From: Pseudomonas sp. MH9.2 | GTDB lineage: Bacteria; Pseudomonadota; Gammaproteobacteria; Pseudomonadales; Pseudomonadaceae | Length of the DNA stretch: 64,000 nt | NCBI RefSeq assembly: GCF_034353875.1 | Contig: NZ_CP133784.1 | Span: forward strand, 496,001-560,000 | Direction of reading: 5' to 3' | Shown: positions 9,633-19,020 of the stretch, piece by piece | How positions within the stretch are numbered: the stretch's first letter is position 1 | Layout of the letters: each line of letters opens with the position of its first letter | Notes under the pieces: model-generated | Database searches by the model: none | The model's input: only the letters and a program-made list of their open reading frames with translations | Told to the model about the DNA's origin: nothing | Position numbers and translations under genes: made by a program

Positions 9633-12600
9633 CTAGATTTTCTCCACGTTGACCAGGAATGACTTGGATTCCGGAGTCTGGGAATTGCCGTCACCGAGGA
9701 ATGGCACCAGGGTATTGGTCAGGTAGCCATGGCGGGTGAGCCCGGTAAAGCCCCAGTGCAGCGGGATGCCGATATGGTGCACCGTCTGGTTGTTGACTTG
9801 CAGCGGTCGAATCCGTTTAGTCACCACCGCCACCGCCTCGATATCCCCGCGCTTGGAGCTGACCCGTACCCGGTCGCCCGCGACGATGCCCTTTTCCTTG
9901 GCCAGGACTTCGCCAATCTCGACAAATTGCTCGGGTTGGGCAATTGCGTTGAGCCGGCAATGCTTGGTCCAAAAGTGAAAGTGCTCTGTCAGCCGGTAAC
10001 TGGTAGCGGCATAGGGGAAGTCCTTGGCCGTCCCGAGCGAGTCCCAGACTGAATCGAAAATACGGGCAGCCGGATTGCTCGTGACCTTTTTGTTGTTGGG
10101 GTGCAGCGGGTTGATGCCGATAGGCGTCTCGAACGGCTCGTAATGTTCCGGGAACGGCCCTTCGGCCATTTTGTCGACGGCAAAGAAACGCGCCACCCCT
10201 TCGGGGTTCATGATGAAGGGATTCATGCCCGCTTCTGGCGCCACATCGGCCTTGTAGTCGGGAACGTCAGTGCCGGTCCAGACCTTGCCGTTCCACCACA
10301 GTAGACGCTTGTTCTCGGCCCAGGGTTTGCCCTGCGGATCGGCCGAGGCGCGGTTGTAGAGAATGCGTCGGTTCATCGGCCAGGCCCACGCCCACCCTAG
10401 GTGCTGCTTCATGCCATAAGGGTCGCTGTTGTCGCGGCGGGCCATCTGGTTGCCCTGTTCGGTCCAGCTGCCGCAGAAAATCCAGCAGCCTGATGCGGTG
10501 CTGCCGTCGTCCTTGAGCTGGGCGAAACCGGGCAGCTGCTGGCCGCTCTTGACCACCGCGCCGCTGGCATCGGTAAAGTCGGCGGTAGCGCTGCCATTGA
10601 TTTCCCGGGCCAACTCCTCGGGTGATGGCTCGTCCGGAATCTTGTAGGGCCAACTGAGCTTGAGGATCGGGTCGGGAAATGCACCGCCGTGGGCCTGATA
10701 GCGCTGGCGCAGACGCAGGAACAGCTCGGTCATGATCTGCACGTCGGTGCGGGCTTCTCCAGGGCCGTCGGCGCCTTTCCAGTGCCATTGCAACCAGCGA
10801 CTGCTGTTCACCAGCGAGCCGTCTTCTTCGGCGAAACAGGTGGTGGGCAGACGTATGACTTCGGTCTGGATACTGGCGGTATTGACGTCATTGTAGGGCC
10901 CGACATTGCGCCAGAACTCTGAGGTTTCGGTTGCCAGCGGGTCCATTACCACCAGCCATTTGAGCTTGGCCAACGCTGCGGTTACCCGATTTTTGTCAGG
11001 CAACGCCGCGATGGGGTTGAAGCCCTGGCACATGTAGCCGTTGACCTTGCCCTGGCCCATCATGTCGAACATTTTCAGGATGTCGTAGCTGGGGATGTCG
11101 AGTTTGGGCAGCCAATCGTAGCCCCAGTGGTTTTCCACCGTGGCGTTGGCGCCGTACCAGGATTTCATCAGGCTGACGTGGAACTTGCCGTAGTTCTGCC
11201 AGTAGGACAACTGCCCTGGACGCAACGGCTTTAGCGCACGCTTGGCAACATAGGCGTCGTAGTCCTGTTCGCCATCGCTCGGCAGTGTCAGGTAGCCGGG
11301 CAGCGAGTTTGACAAGAGTCCGAGGTCCGTCAGGCCCTGGATGTTGGAGTGCCCGCGCAAGGCATTGACCCCGCCGCCTGGCATGCCGACGTTGCCCAGC
11401 AACAGTTGCACCATGGCCGCGCTGCGGATCATTTGTGAGCCGACCGAATGCTGCGTCCAGCCCAGGGCATAGAGAATCGTCATGGTTTTGCCCGGTTGCG
11501 CGCAGGTGGCAATCTCGGTCCATATCTTGACCATGGCGTCTTGCGGCATGCCGCAGATCTGACTGGCCAGCTCCGGGGTATAGCGGCTGTAGTGGTGCTT
11601 CATCAACTGATAGACACAGCGCGGGTCTTGCAGGGTCGGATCGACTTTAGCAAAGCCATCCTCACCGAGTTCGTAACCCCAGCTTGATTTATCGGTATAG
11701 GTCCGCTTGGCCGCGTCGTAGCCGGTGAACAAGCCGTCTTCGAAGCCGAAGCCCGCCTTCACAATGAACGACACGTCCGTATAGGCCCGCACGTATTCGT
11801 GCTGGATCTGGTCTTCAGTCAGCAAGTAGTTGATCAGCCCACCCATGAACGCTATGTCGCTGCCGGTACGGATTGGCGCGTAATAGTCGGCCACGGAGGC
11901 GGTACGGGTAAACCGTGGGTCGACCACGATCAGCCGCGCCTGATTGTGCGCTTTGGCTTCCGTTACCCACTTGAAGCCGCACGGGTGAGCTTCGGCAGCA
12001 TTGCCGCCCATGACCAGGATCAGGTTCGCGTTGGCGATATCGGTCCAGGTATTGGTCATGGCTCCACGGCCGTACGTCGGGGCAAGACTTGCCACCGTCG
12101 GACCGTGTCAGACACGCGCCTGGTTATCGAACCCCAGCATGCCAAGACTTCGAATGACCTTATGGGTCAGGTACCCTGCCTCGTTGGACGCCGCAGAGGC
12201 GGCGAGAAACCCCACCGACAGCCAGCGGTTGACCGTCTGGCCCTGGGCGTTCTTCTCGATGAAGTTGGCATCACGGTCCGCCTTCATCAGGTCTGCGACA
12301 CGGTCGAGCGCTTCATCCCAGGACACCCGCGTCCACTCATCGCTACCCGCCTTGCGCACCTGCGGGTATTGCAAACGGTCCGGGCTATGGATGAAGTCCA
12401 GCAAGCCAGCGCCTTTAGGACACAAAGTGCCGCGGTTGACCGGATGGTCAGCATCGCCTTCGATGTGGATGATGCTTTGGGCGACGTTCTTGGCCGTATC
12501 GCCCTGGCTGTACATGATCAAGCCGCAGCCCACCGAACAATAGGGGCAGGTGTTACGGGTTTCATGGGTGTGGGCCAGCTTGAAGTGACGCACGTGCTCG

Positions 12601-12698
12601 GCGAAGGCTGGCTCCGGGGCCATGCCTAGCGCGGCCAGGCTTGAGCCGCCAAGTCCAACAGCGGCGACCTTGAAGAACTGACGACGGTTGAGATCCAT
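9633..12698 (-). CDS. fdnG: Formate dehydrogenase alpha subunit, selenoprotein with in-frame UGA
   Basis: One gene of 1021 residues read through a UGA at 12108-12110, which encodes selenocysteine 197. The context around it (QARV-U-HGPTVASLAPT) is the Sec site of FdnG/FdoG. A conventional caller would split it at that codon. The enzyme oxidises formate to CO2 at a molybdenum or tungsten bis-MGD centre in the periplasm. The start at 12698 gives a twin-arginine signal (NRRQFFK, then a hydrophobic stretch), so it is exported folded by Tat. The N-terminal iron-sulphur motif is CPYCSVGCG near residue 51. The stop is TAG at 9633. fdnH, fdnI and fdhE follow. Whether the metal is Mo or W cannot be told. 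Confidence 0.97.
12078..12110 (-). promoter_or_regulatory. Bacterial SECIS element in fdnG with the selenocysteine UGA
   Basis: The UGA is at 12108-12110. Ten bases after it the mRNA folds as CGG (12097-12095), an unpaired U (12094), GGCA (12093-12090), the loop AGUCU, UGCC (12084-12081), and CCG (12080-12078). A bulged U in the stem and a GU in a small apical loop at this distance from UGA are the features SelB needs in E. coli fdhF and fdnG. This supports readthrough rather than a nonsense mutation. Confidence 0.9.
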
Positions 12699-12880
12699 CG
12701 TGTACTCCTGATCAGGTGGAGGACACTCTGGACGTGGCCGGGGTGTCTTGGACGATCACGCTTGCGTCGACGGCGCGGCCGCCGACACTTGATACTTTAG
12801 TCAAGATTGCAAGCGCTGTAATGAAACCGGATCGCCGGTGATCGCCAACTGCCAGCCATCCCTGATCAAGGTGCTGGATA

Positions 12881-13429
12881 TCAGAAGTTCGCGGGGGTGT
12901 TCGCGCTGATGATCTCAGCCTCGTCCTGCCCGATATTCTGGAACCGGTGAGGCAAGGTGGTGGAGAAATAGTAACCGTCACCGGCATTGAGCACGCTGAC
13001 CTGGCCATCAACCGTCAACTCGACCGTGCCGCGTGTCACCAGTCCGCACTCCTCGCCTTCGGCATGCACGATGGGTTCCTCGCCAGAACTCGCGCCTGGT
13101 GCGTATTGCTCGCGCAAAAAGCGCATCTGCCGACTCGCCACGGTCGCACCTATGAGCAACAGACGCAGGCCATTACGGCCCAGATCGGGTTGTTCATTGG
13201 CGCGGAAGACGTAGCGGTCCTCCCGAGGGGGTTGATCAAAGGTAAAGAAATCCGCCAGCGACATGGGTATGCCGCCGAGCAATTTCTTCAGAGAGCTGAC
13301 TGAAGGGCTTACACGATTCTGCTCAATCAGGGAGACCGTGGCATTCGTGACGCCGCTACGCCTGGCCAGCTCGCGCTGAGACAGTTTGTAGCTTTCACGT
13401 ACTAATTTGAGTCGTGTCCCCGTGTCCAT
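12881..13429 (-). CDS. puuR: XRE-cupin regulator, PuuR-like
   Basis: 182 residues from the ATG at 13429, close to E. coli PuuR (185). That start has AAGG upstream; an ATG at 13492 would add 21 residues without a better ribosome site. Residues 5-60 are an XRE helix-turn-helix (LSQRELARRSGVTNATVSLIEQ). Residues about 110-180 are a cupin (HAEGEECGLVTRGTVEL, then LNAGDGYYFSTTLPHRFQN) that probably senses a polyamine. The gene follows puuB in the same direction, beyond a terminator-like hairpin, and lies among puuA/B/C/D genes. By analogy with PuuR it should repress the puu genes until putrescine is present. The motif match to PuuR is close, but the effector is inferred. Confidence 0.82.
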   Translation of the reverse strand: MDTGTRLKLVRESYKLSQRELARRSGVTNATVSLIEQNRVSPSVSSLKKLLGGIPMSLADFFTFDQPPREDRYVFRANEQPDLGRNGLRLLLIGATVASRQMRFLREQYAPGASSGEEPIVHAEGEECGLVTRGTVELTVDGQVSVLNAGDGYYFSTTLPHRFQNIGQDEAEIISANTPANF

Positions 13430-13522
13430 GGCAGCCTTATGTGAAAAATACTCAAAGGGTAGAGCGTCGAGTATTAAATCACGTTTGTTCATAGAGCTCA
13501 GCCGATTGCATAAGTGGCCGAC

Positions 13523-13557
13523 AAAAAGAACGGCGGCCTGCGTTGAACGGGCCGCCG
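13523..13557 (-). terminator. Terminator after puuB
   Basis: On the minus strand an 8-base perfect stem (CGGCGGCC/GGCCGCCG, 13531-13538 with 13550-13557) is followed by a T-rich run (TTCTTTTT). It lies 14 bases past the puuB stop and upstream of puuR, so it should end the puuA-puuC-puuB transcript. Confidence 0.75.
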
Positions 13558-13570
13558 CAATCAATGTGTG

Positions 13571-14851
13571 CTAGATGCCGAACCGGTCACGCATGGCGTA
13601 ATACGTGGCACCCAGGGCCGTAAGTGGAACCTGGAATGCCCTGCCACCCATCATCGGCATGTGCGGGAGCGATGCAAACGCGTCGAAGCGTTCCGCGTCA
13701 CCACGGATCATCTCCGAGATCAGTTTCCCGGCCAGGTGCGAGCAGGTCACGCCATGCCCGCTGTAGCCTTGCATGTAGTAGGCATTTTTTTCAACACGAC
13801 CGAACTGGGGCATGCGGGACATGGTCAGCAAGAAGTTGCCTGTCCAGCGGTAATCAATTTTGACCCCTTTCAACTGCGGAAACGTCTTGAGAATTTTGGG
13901 CAGGATCAGTTGCTCAATGTCTTTTGGCTCGCGGGCACCGTAAACCACCCCACCCCCGTAAAGCAGGCGGTTGTCCGCCGTGAGCCGGAAGTAATCGAGC
14001 AGGTAGTTACAGTCTTCGACACAGTAATTATGAGTGATCAGGCTCTTGGCAACTTTCTCCGACAACGGCTCGGTCACGACGATTTGTGAACCGCACGGCA
14101 TGCTCTTGCGCGTCACGCGCGGGTCCAGGTCTTCGTTCAGGTAAGCGTTGCCCGCAATCAGCAGGTACTTTGCTCTGACCTGGCCTTTGGCCGTGCTCAC
14201 AACGATAGGCTCGCCGTAAGCGATGTTGATCGCGGCCGACTGCTCGAAGATTTTACCGCCCAGCCAAATGATGGCCGCCGCTTCACCCAGCGCCAGGTTC
14301 AACGGATGAACGTGCCCACCCGACATGTCCAGAAGGCCACCGACATAATTATCAGTACCGACTTCTTTAGCAATGTCGGCGGCACTGAGCATCTGCAGTT
14401 GCTGGTTTCCGTAGCGCTCCCAATGACTTTTTTGCCCTGCAAGACCTTTGAGTTGCTTCTTGTTGAGCGCAGCGAAAATGCCGCCTTGGCGGTAATCGCA
14501 TTGGATGTCGTATTGCTTGATTCGCTGGCGGATGATGTCTCCCCCCTCGAAAATCATGCTTCCCAGCACTTGCGCGGTTTTATCGCCGTAACGCTGTTCG
14601 ATGACATCGACGTCACGGCTGTACGAGTTGACCAGTTGACCGCCGTTGCGACCGCTCGCCCCGAAGCCCACTTTGGCGCTTTCCAGGACGGTCACGCTGT
14701 AGCCTGCTTCGGTGAGAAACAGCGCCGATGACAAGCCGGTGTATCCCGCGCCGATCACACAGACATCGCATTCGATAACCTGGTCAAGAATCGGGAAATC
14801 GCCGACGTTGTTCCGGGTCGCGGCGTAGTAGCTATTTACGTAAGGTTGCAT
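13571..14851 (-). CDS. puuB: FAD-dependent gamma-glutamylputrescine oxidase
   Basis: 426 residues, as for E. coli PuuB. It belongs to the glycine/D-amino-acid oxidase fold. The FAD-binding dinucleotide motif is VIGAGYTGLSSALF near residue 32, and the flavin-domain C-terminus has QGYSGHGVTCSHLAGK. The reaction is oxidation of gamma-glutamylputrescine to gamma-glutamyl-aminobutyraldehyde with release of ammonia and peroxide. The start at 14851 is chosen over an upstream in-frame codon because AGGA precedes it. It lies between puuC (upstream) and the puuR-like gene. Substrate identity is supported by neighbours puuA, puuC and puuD, but other amine oxidases of this fold look similar. Confidence 0.86.
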   Translation of the reverse strand: MQPYVNSYYAATRNNVGDFPILDQVIECDVCVIGAGYTGLSSALFLTEAGYSVTVLESAKVGFGASGRNGGQLVNSYSRDVDVIEQRYGDKTAQVLGSMIFEGGDIIRQRIKQYDIQCDYRQGGIFAALNKKQLKGLAGQKSHWERYGNQQLQMLSAADIAKEVGTDNYVGGLLDMSGGHVHPLNLALGEAAAIIWLGGKIFEQSAAINIAYGEPIVVSTAKGQVRAKYLLIAGNAYLNEDLDPRVTRKSMPCGSQIVVTEPLSEKVAKSLITHNYCVEDCNYLLDYFRLTADNRLLYGGGVVYGAREPKDIEQLILPKILKTFPQLKGVKIDYRWTGNFLLTMSRMPQFGRVEKNAYYMQGYSGHGVTCSHLAGKLISEMIRGDAERFDAFASLPHMPMMGGRAFQVPLTALGATYYAMRDRFGI

Positions 14852-14864
14852 GATTGAATTCCTC

Positions 14865-14895
14865 GGCGGGACACACATCTGCGCATGTGTCCGCC
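14865..14895. terminator. Hairpin in the puuC-puuB gap
   Basis: A near-perfect stem (GGCGG, one bulged base, ACACA paired with TGTGTCCGCC) fills most of the 57-base gap between puuC and puuB. A T5 run follows it on the plus strand only, where there is no gene to terminate. On the operon strand it may instead slow or process the mRNA between the two genes. Confidence 0.4.
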
Positions 14896-14908
14896 TTTTT
14901 CAAGAGGT

Positions 14909-16399
14909 TTAAAGCTTGATCCAGGTTGCCTTGAGCTCGGTGTACTTATCGAACGCATGCAATGACTTGTCTCGACCGTTGCCCGATTGCTTGAATCCGC
15001 CAAAGGGCGCGGTCATATCGCCGCCGTCGTACTGGTTGACCCAGACACTGCCGGCCCGAAGGCCTCTGGCAACGCGGTGAGCCTTGCTCAAGTCCCGCGT
15101 CCAGACGCCCGCCGCCAAGCCAAAGATGCTGTCGTTGGCGATGCTCAACGCTTCTTCGACCGTGTCGAAGGTGATGACCGATAGCACCGGACCGAAGATC
15201 TCTTCCTGGGCAATGGTCATCGCATTGGTCACACCCTCGAAGATCGTCGGTTCGATATACAGGCCGCCGGTGTCCTCAAGAATTCTATTGCCGCCCGCGA
15301 GTAACCGGGCGCCTTCCTTCTTGCCGACTTCGATGTACCTGAGTACGGACTCAAGCTGACGCTCATCGACCACTGCGCCTACGGTCGTCGCTGGGTCCAG
15401 AGCATGCCCTGGCATCCAGGCTTTTAGTGCGTCGACCACCATGGGAACGAACTGATCCTTGATCGACCGCTCAACCAGCAACCGTGAACCCGCCGTACAG
15501 ACTTCGCCCTGGTTGAAGGCAATAGCACTGGCCGCCGCCTGCGCTGCAGCGTGCAAATCGGGAGCATCGGCAAAGACGATGTTAGGGCTTTTGCCACCCG
15601 CCTCGAGCCACACCCGTTTCAGGTTGCTTTGCCCGGCATAGATCAGCAGCTGCTTGGCGACAGCGGTGGAGCCGGTAAACGCCAGTACATCAACATCCGC
15701 ATGCAACGCCAGCGCCTTGCCAACCGTATGACCGAACCCCGGCAATACGTTGAAGACACCCTTGGGTATCCCCGCTTCCAGCGCCAACTGGGCAATCCTG
15801 ATCGCCGACAGTGGCGACTTCTCAGACGGTTTGAGAATAAAGGAGTTACCTGCAGCCAGCGCCGGCGCAAACTTCCAGCTGGCCATGATCAACGGAAAGT
15901 TCCATGGCACGATGGCCGCGACGACTCCCGTCGGCTCACGGGTGATCAGCCCAAGTTGGTCCGCCGAGGTAGGTGCGACCTCGTCGTAAATCTTGTCGAT
16001 TGCCTCTGCGTTCCATCGGATCGCGTTAGCAGTCGCGGGCACATCGATCGCCAGGGCGTCGCTGATGGGTTTACCCATATCAAGGGTTTCCAGCAGCGCC
16101 AGTTCCTCTCGATGGGCGAGGATCAGGTCGGCGAAACGGATAAGAATCCGCTTGCGCTCTACCGGCGCGAGCCGTGACCACACGCCCGATTCGAACGCCC
16201 GACGAGCGGCCTGTACCGCGATGTCGGCATCGGCCACGTCGGTGCTGGCGACGTTCGCCAGAAAGCGCCCGTCGACCGGGCTGTTACTGGCGAACGTTTG
16301 GCCGCTGGCGGCCCAGCAGTATTGGCCGTCAATGAATGCCCGACCTTCAAGGGTGAGTGACTGGAAGTACTGCTCCCAGTCGCTACGATTTTTGACCAT
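14909..16399 (-). CDS. puuC: Gamma-glutamyl-aminobutyraldehyde dehydrogenase (ALDH)
   Basis: 496 residues (E. coli PuuC 495). ALDH motifs are in order: PWNFPLIMASWKFAPAL in the N-terminal third, FTGSTAVAKQL for cofactor binding, the catalytic glutamate in LEAGGKSPNIVF, and the catalytic cysteine in GEVCTAGSR. It oxidises gamma-glutamyl-gamma-aminobutyraldehyde to the acid with NAD(P), the third step of the Puu route. The ATG at 16399 lies 35 bases after puuA in the same direction. The broad specificity of ALDH proteins means the substrate is assigned from neighbours, which here are strong evidence. Confidence 0.9.
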   Translation of the reverse strand: MVKNRSDWEQYFQSLTLEGRAFIDGQYCWAASGQTFASNSPVDGRFLANVASTDVADADIAVQAARRAFESGVWSRLAPVERKRILIRFADLILAHREELALLETLDMGKPISDALAIDVPATANAIRWNAEAIDKIYDEVAPTSADQLGLITREPTGVVAAIVPWNFPLIMASWKFAPALAAGNSFILKPSEKSPLSAIRIAQLALEAGIPKGVFNVLPGFGHTVGKALALHADVDVLAFTGSTAVAKQLLIYAGQSNLKRVWLEAGGKSPNIVFADAPDLHAAAQAAASAIAFNQGEVCTAGSRLLVERSIKDQFVPMVVDALKAWMPGHALDPATTVGAVVDERQLESVLRYIEVGKKEGARLLAGGNRILEDTGGLYIEPTIFEGVTNAMTIAQEEIFGPVLSVITFDTVEEALSIANDSIFGLAAGVWTRDLSKAHRVARGLRAGSVWVNQYDGGDMTAPFGGFKQSGNGRDKSLHAFDKYTELKATWIKL

Positions 16400-16433
16400 A
16401 TTTAAAACTCAACGCAGAGAATGTTGGCGAGCG

Positions 16434-17810
16434 TCAGACCGTGTGCAAGTACCAGTTGTACTCAAGGTCTGAAATGGAGTTCTCAAACTCGGCAAGCTCG
16501 CTCTCCTTGCACGCAACAAAAACGTCGATGTACTTGGGGTCGATGTAGCGCGCCAAAATCTCGCTGTCATCCAGCTCGCGCAACGCATCGCGCAGGTTGT
16601 TGGGCAGGCTTTGCTCGTTCTGTTCGTAGGAGTTGCCTGCAACAGGCTCCCCCGGCTCGATCTTGTTGGTCAGGCCGTGATGCACACCGGCGAGGACCGC
16701 CGCCATCAACAGATACGGGTTGGCGTCCGCGCCCGCCACCCGGTGTTCGATACGCACCGCATCCGGGGACCCGGTCGGTACTCGAATCGCCACCGTCCGG
16801 TTATCGATCCCCCAGCTAGGAGAGTTCGGTACATAGAACTGCGCGCCGAAGCGACGGTACGAGTTTACGTTCGGGCAGAGGAAAGCCATCGAGGCCGGTA
16901 AGGTTTCCAGCACACCACCAATGGCATGGCGCAGGATCTCGCTTTTTTCCGGGTCGTCGCAGGTAAAAATGTTTTTGCCGTCTTTGTCCAAAATAGAAAT
17001 ATGCACGTGCAGCCCGTTACCCGCTTGTCCGGGATACGGTTTGGCCATGAAGGTGGTGTCCATTTCATGGTCATAAGCGATGTTCTTGATCAGGCGCTTG
17101 AGCAAGACCGCGTAATCGCACGCCTTGATCGGATCAGCGACGTGATGCAGGTTCACCTCGAATTGCGCGGGCGCACTTTCCTTGACGATGGCATCCGCGG
17201 GGATACCTTGCTCCTTGGCACCTTCAAGAATGTCTTGCAGGCAATCGACGTATTCGTCCAGATCATCGATCAGGTACACCTGAGTCGAATGCGGACGTTT
17301 GCCGGAGATTGGCGAGCGTGGAGACTGCGGACGACCGTTCACGTTCTCCTGGTCAATCAGGTAGAACTCCAGCTCGAAGGCGGCGCAGATGGTCAGCCCC
17401 ATCTCATCGAATTTGCTGACGACCTGACGCAATACTTCGCGAGGGTCGGCGAAAAACGGCTGCCCTTCGAGTTCGTGCATGGTCATGAGCAGTTGAGCAG
17501 TCGGACGTTTTTGCCAAGGTTCGTCGCAGAGGGTGTCAGGGATCGGATAACAGATTCGGTCGGAATCACCGATATCCAGACCCAAGCCTGTGCTTTCCAC
17601 TGTAGAGCCGTTGATGTCCAGGGCAAACAGGGAGGCAGGCAGGTTGATACCTTTCTCGTAGACCTTGTGGAGACTGGTGCGCTCGATGCGTTTACCACGC
17701 ACCACGCCGTTCATGTCCGCAATCAGCAGGTCAACGTACAAAACCTCAGGATGTTTCTTAAGGAATGCGTTCGCTTCATTGAGCTGAACGGCACGCAGGG
17801 GTACCGACAT
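16434..17810 (-). CDS. puuA: Glutamine synthetase-like gamma-glutamylputrescine synthetase
   Basis: 458 residues of the glutamine synthetase fold (PuuA 472, GlnA 469). The N-terminal beta-grasp part is followed by the catalytic barrel with AFELEFYLI (metal ligand region), NGLHVHISILDKDGKN (the ATP/metal HxH segment), and RIEHRVAGADANPYL near the C-terminus. The reaction ligates glutamate to putrescine with ATP, the first step of the Puu pathway. The start at 17810 lies next to the long divergent gap with puuD. It heads a minus-strand operon with puuC and puuB. A generic glutamine synthetase role is unlikely given this neighbourhood. Confidence 0.88.
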   Translation of the reverse strand: MSVPLRAVQLNEANAFLKKHPEVLYVDLLIADMNGVVRGKRIERTSLHKVYEKGINLPASLFALDINGSTVESTGLGLDIGDSDRICYPIPDTLCDEPWQKRPTAQLLMTMHELEGQPFFADPREVLRQVVSKFDEMGLTICAAFELEFYLIDQENVNGRPQSPRSPISGKRPHSTQVYLIDDLDEYVDCLQDILEGAKEQGIPADAIVKESAPAQFEVNLHHVADPIKACDYAVLLKRLIKNIAYDHEMDTTFMAKPYPGQAGNGLHVHISILDKDGKNIFTCDDPEKSEILRHAIGGVLETLPASMAFLCPNVNSYRRFGAQFYVPNSPSWGIDNRTVAIRVPTGSPDAVRIEHRVAGADANPYLLMAAVLAGVHHGLTNKIEPGEPVAGNSYEQNEQSLPNNLRDALRELDDSEILARYIDPKYIDVFVACKESELAEFENSISDLEYNWYLHTV

Positions 17811-18024
17811 GTTGGAAGACCTTTATTGTTAATAATAATATTCACCGCCCTTTCACACCCCCAGTCAATCCGAAAGGATTTAGGAAGTCAACGGGTATTA
17901 TTTGCGCAATATCGAACAGTAAGGATCTTTTGTGCGAAATCTTTTACAGAACGGTTGTTAATTAAAATCAACATGGCTAAGCTCCGGAAAAGCTCGTTCA
18001 AGTGCATTTTTCGAGGTGATAAAA
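17811..18024. promoter_or_regulatory. Divergent puuA/puuD promoter region
   Basis: 214 AT-rich bases separate puuA and puuD. They should hold both promoters and the sites of the PuuR-like repressor. I can see a perfect TTGCGCAA palindrome at 17902-17909 and a related TTGTGCGAA at about 17930-17938, plus a TA-rich stretch at 17825-17842. Which of these binds the repressor is not decided by sequence. Confidence 0.45.
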
Positions 18025-18786
18025 ATGGCAATCAAGCCATTGGTTGGTGTGACTGCGTGCGTCAAAGACATTGGGTTGCATACCTACCATGTGAGCGGGG
18101 ACAAGTACTTGCGTGCTGTGTGCGTCGCCGCGCAAGGGATTCCCGTCGTTATTCCGTCCCTGGCGGAACTGACTGATATAGACGGGTTGCTGGAACATTT
18201 GGACGGCCTGTTGTTTACCGGTTCGCCCTCAAATGTTGAGCCGTTCCACTATCAGGGCGCGGCAAGCGAAGCGGGCACCGCCCACGACCCCCAGCGTGAT
18301 AGCACCACCCTTCCCCTGTTACGCGCAGCGGTGGCTGCTGGCGTTCCAGTGCTCGGCATTTGTCGGGGTTTCCAGGAAATGAACGTGGCGTTCGGCGGCA
18401 GCCTTCACCAGAAAGTGCATGAGACCGGCACGTTCATGGATCATCGCGAAGCCGACGATTCAAGCCTGGAAATCCAATATGGTGCCGCCCATACCGTGCA
18501 TGTGCAGCCTGGCGGCGTATTCGAAGCACTCGATCTGCCTCCTGTTATCCAGGTCAATTCAATTCATTCCCAAGGCATTGAACGGCTGGCACCCGGCTTA
18601 CGGGTCGAAGCCACCGCCAGCGATGGACTGATCGAGGCGATCTCAATCGAGGGCAGCAAGACCTTTGCCGTCGGCGTGCAATGGCACCCTGAATGGCAGG
18701 TGCTATCGAACCCTCCTTACTTGAGTATTTTCCAGGCGTTTGGCGACGCGTGTCGGCAGCGCGCTGCGCGTCGAAGCGTGCGCTGA
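18025..18786 (+). CDS. puuD: Gamma-glutamyl-GABA hydrolase, class I amidotransferase fold
   Basis: 253 residues, matching PuuD (254). The start ATG at 18025 is used because GAGGTG lies six bases upstream. The nucleophile cysteine is in LGICRGFQEMN near residue 115, and the catalytic histidine is in QWHPEWQ toward the C-terminus. It hydrolyses gamma-glutamyl-GABA to glutamate and GABA, the last step of the Puu route. Its promoter is divergent from puuA, across a 214-base gap, so the two arms of the pathway are probably co-regulated. A polyamine-type ABC transporter follows downstream. Confidence 0.92.
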   Translation: MAIKPLVGVTACVKDIGLHTYHVSGDKYLRAVCVAAQGIPVVIPSLAELTDIDGLLEHLDGLLFTGSPSNVEPFHYQGAASEAGTAHDPQRDSTTLPLLRAAVAAGVPVLGICRGFQEMNVAFGGSLHQKVHETGTFMDHREADDSSLEIQYGAAHTVHVQPGGVFEALDLPPVIQVNSIHSQGIERLAPGLRVEATASDGLIEAISIEGSKTFAVGVQWHPEWQVLSNPPYLSIFQAFGDACRQRAARRSVR

Positions 18787-18937
18787 CGGCTCGATTTCAA
18801 GCGCACACGACAATATCCAATGATCCAGACGTCACTGTGAAGTGGACTGTGCATCTGCACGTCCCTCACAGCGGCCACCCCGGTATTAACGACAAAACAA
18901 GATGCAGCATTGGGCGGCAGGGACAGCTGCGCCGGAT

Positions 18938-18958
18938 AAACCCGCCTCAAGCGGGTTT
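18938..18958. terminator. Hairpin between puuD and potG
   Basis: A perfect 8-base stem (AAACCCGC and GCGGGTTT around CTCAA) stands 152 bases past puuD and 63 bases before potG. Its A- and T-rich ends suit a weak bidirectional terminator that would separate puuD from the transporter operon. Confidence 0.6.
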
Positions 18959-19020
18959 GTCATCAACCCATTAAGTCCGGCCGTATTGGCCAGGCTACTA
19001 ACACCTGTTGGGAGTTTCAC

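Noticed and set aside
8715..9662. 315-residue open frame on the plus strand
   Set aside because: Antisense to fdnH with its four iron-sulphur motifs; no independent coding signal.
12108..12110. Stop codon that would split fdnG into two genes
   Set aside because: The local context, SECIS hairpin, selA, selB and tRNA-Sec on the same strand all show it is a selenocysteine codon.
11799..12629. 276-residue plus-strand open frame
   Set aside because: It is antisense to fdnG, whose Sec context and iron-sulphur motif identify the true strand.
12789..12804. FNR/Anr-like box TTGATACTTTAGTCAA upstream of fdnG
   Set aside because: The half-sites are separated by six bases instead of four and one is imperfect, so it does not fit the FNR/Anr consensus.
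16926..18176. 416-residue open frame on the plus strand
   Set aside because: Antisense to puuA and across the divergent promoter region and the start of puuD; it has no recognisable domain.
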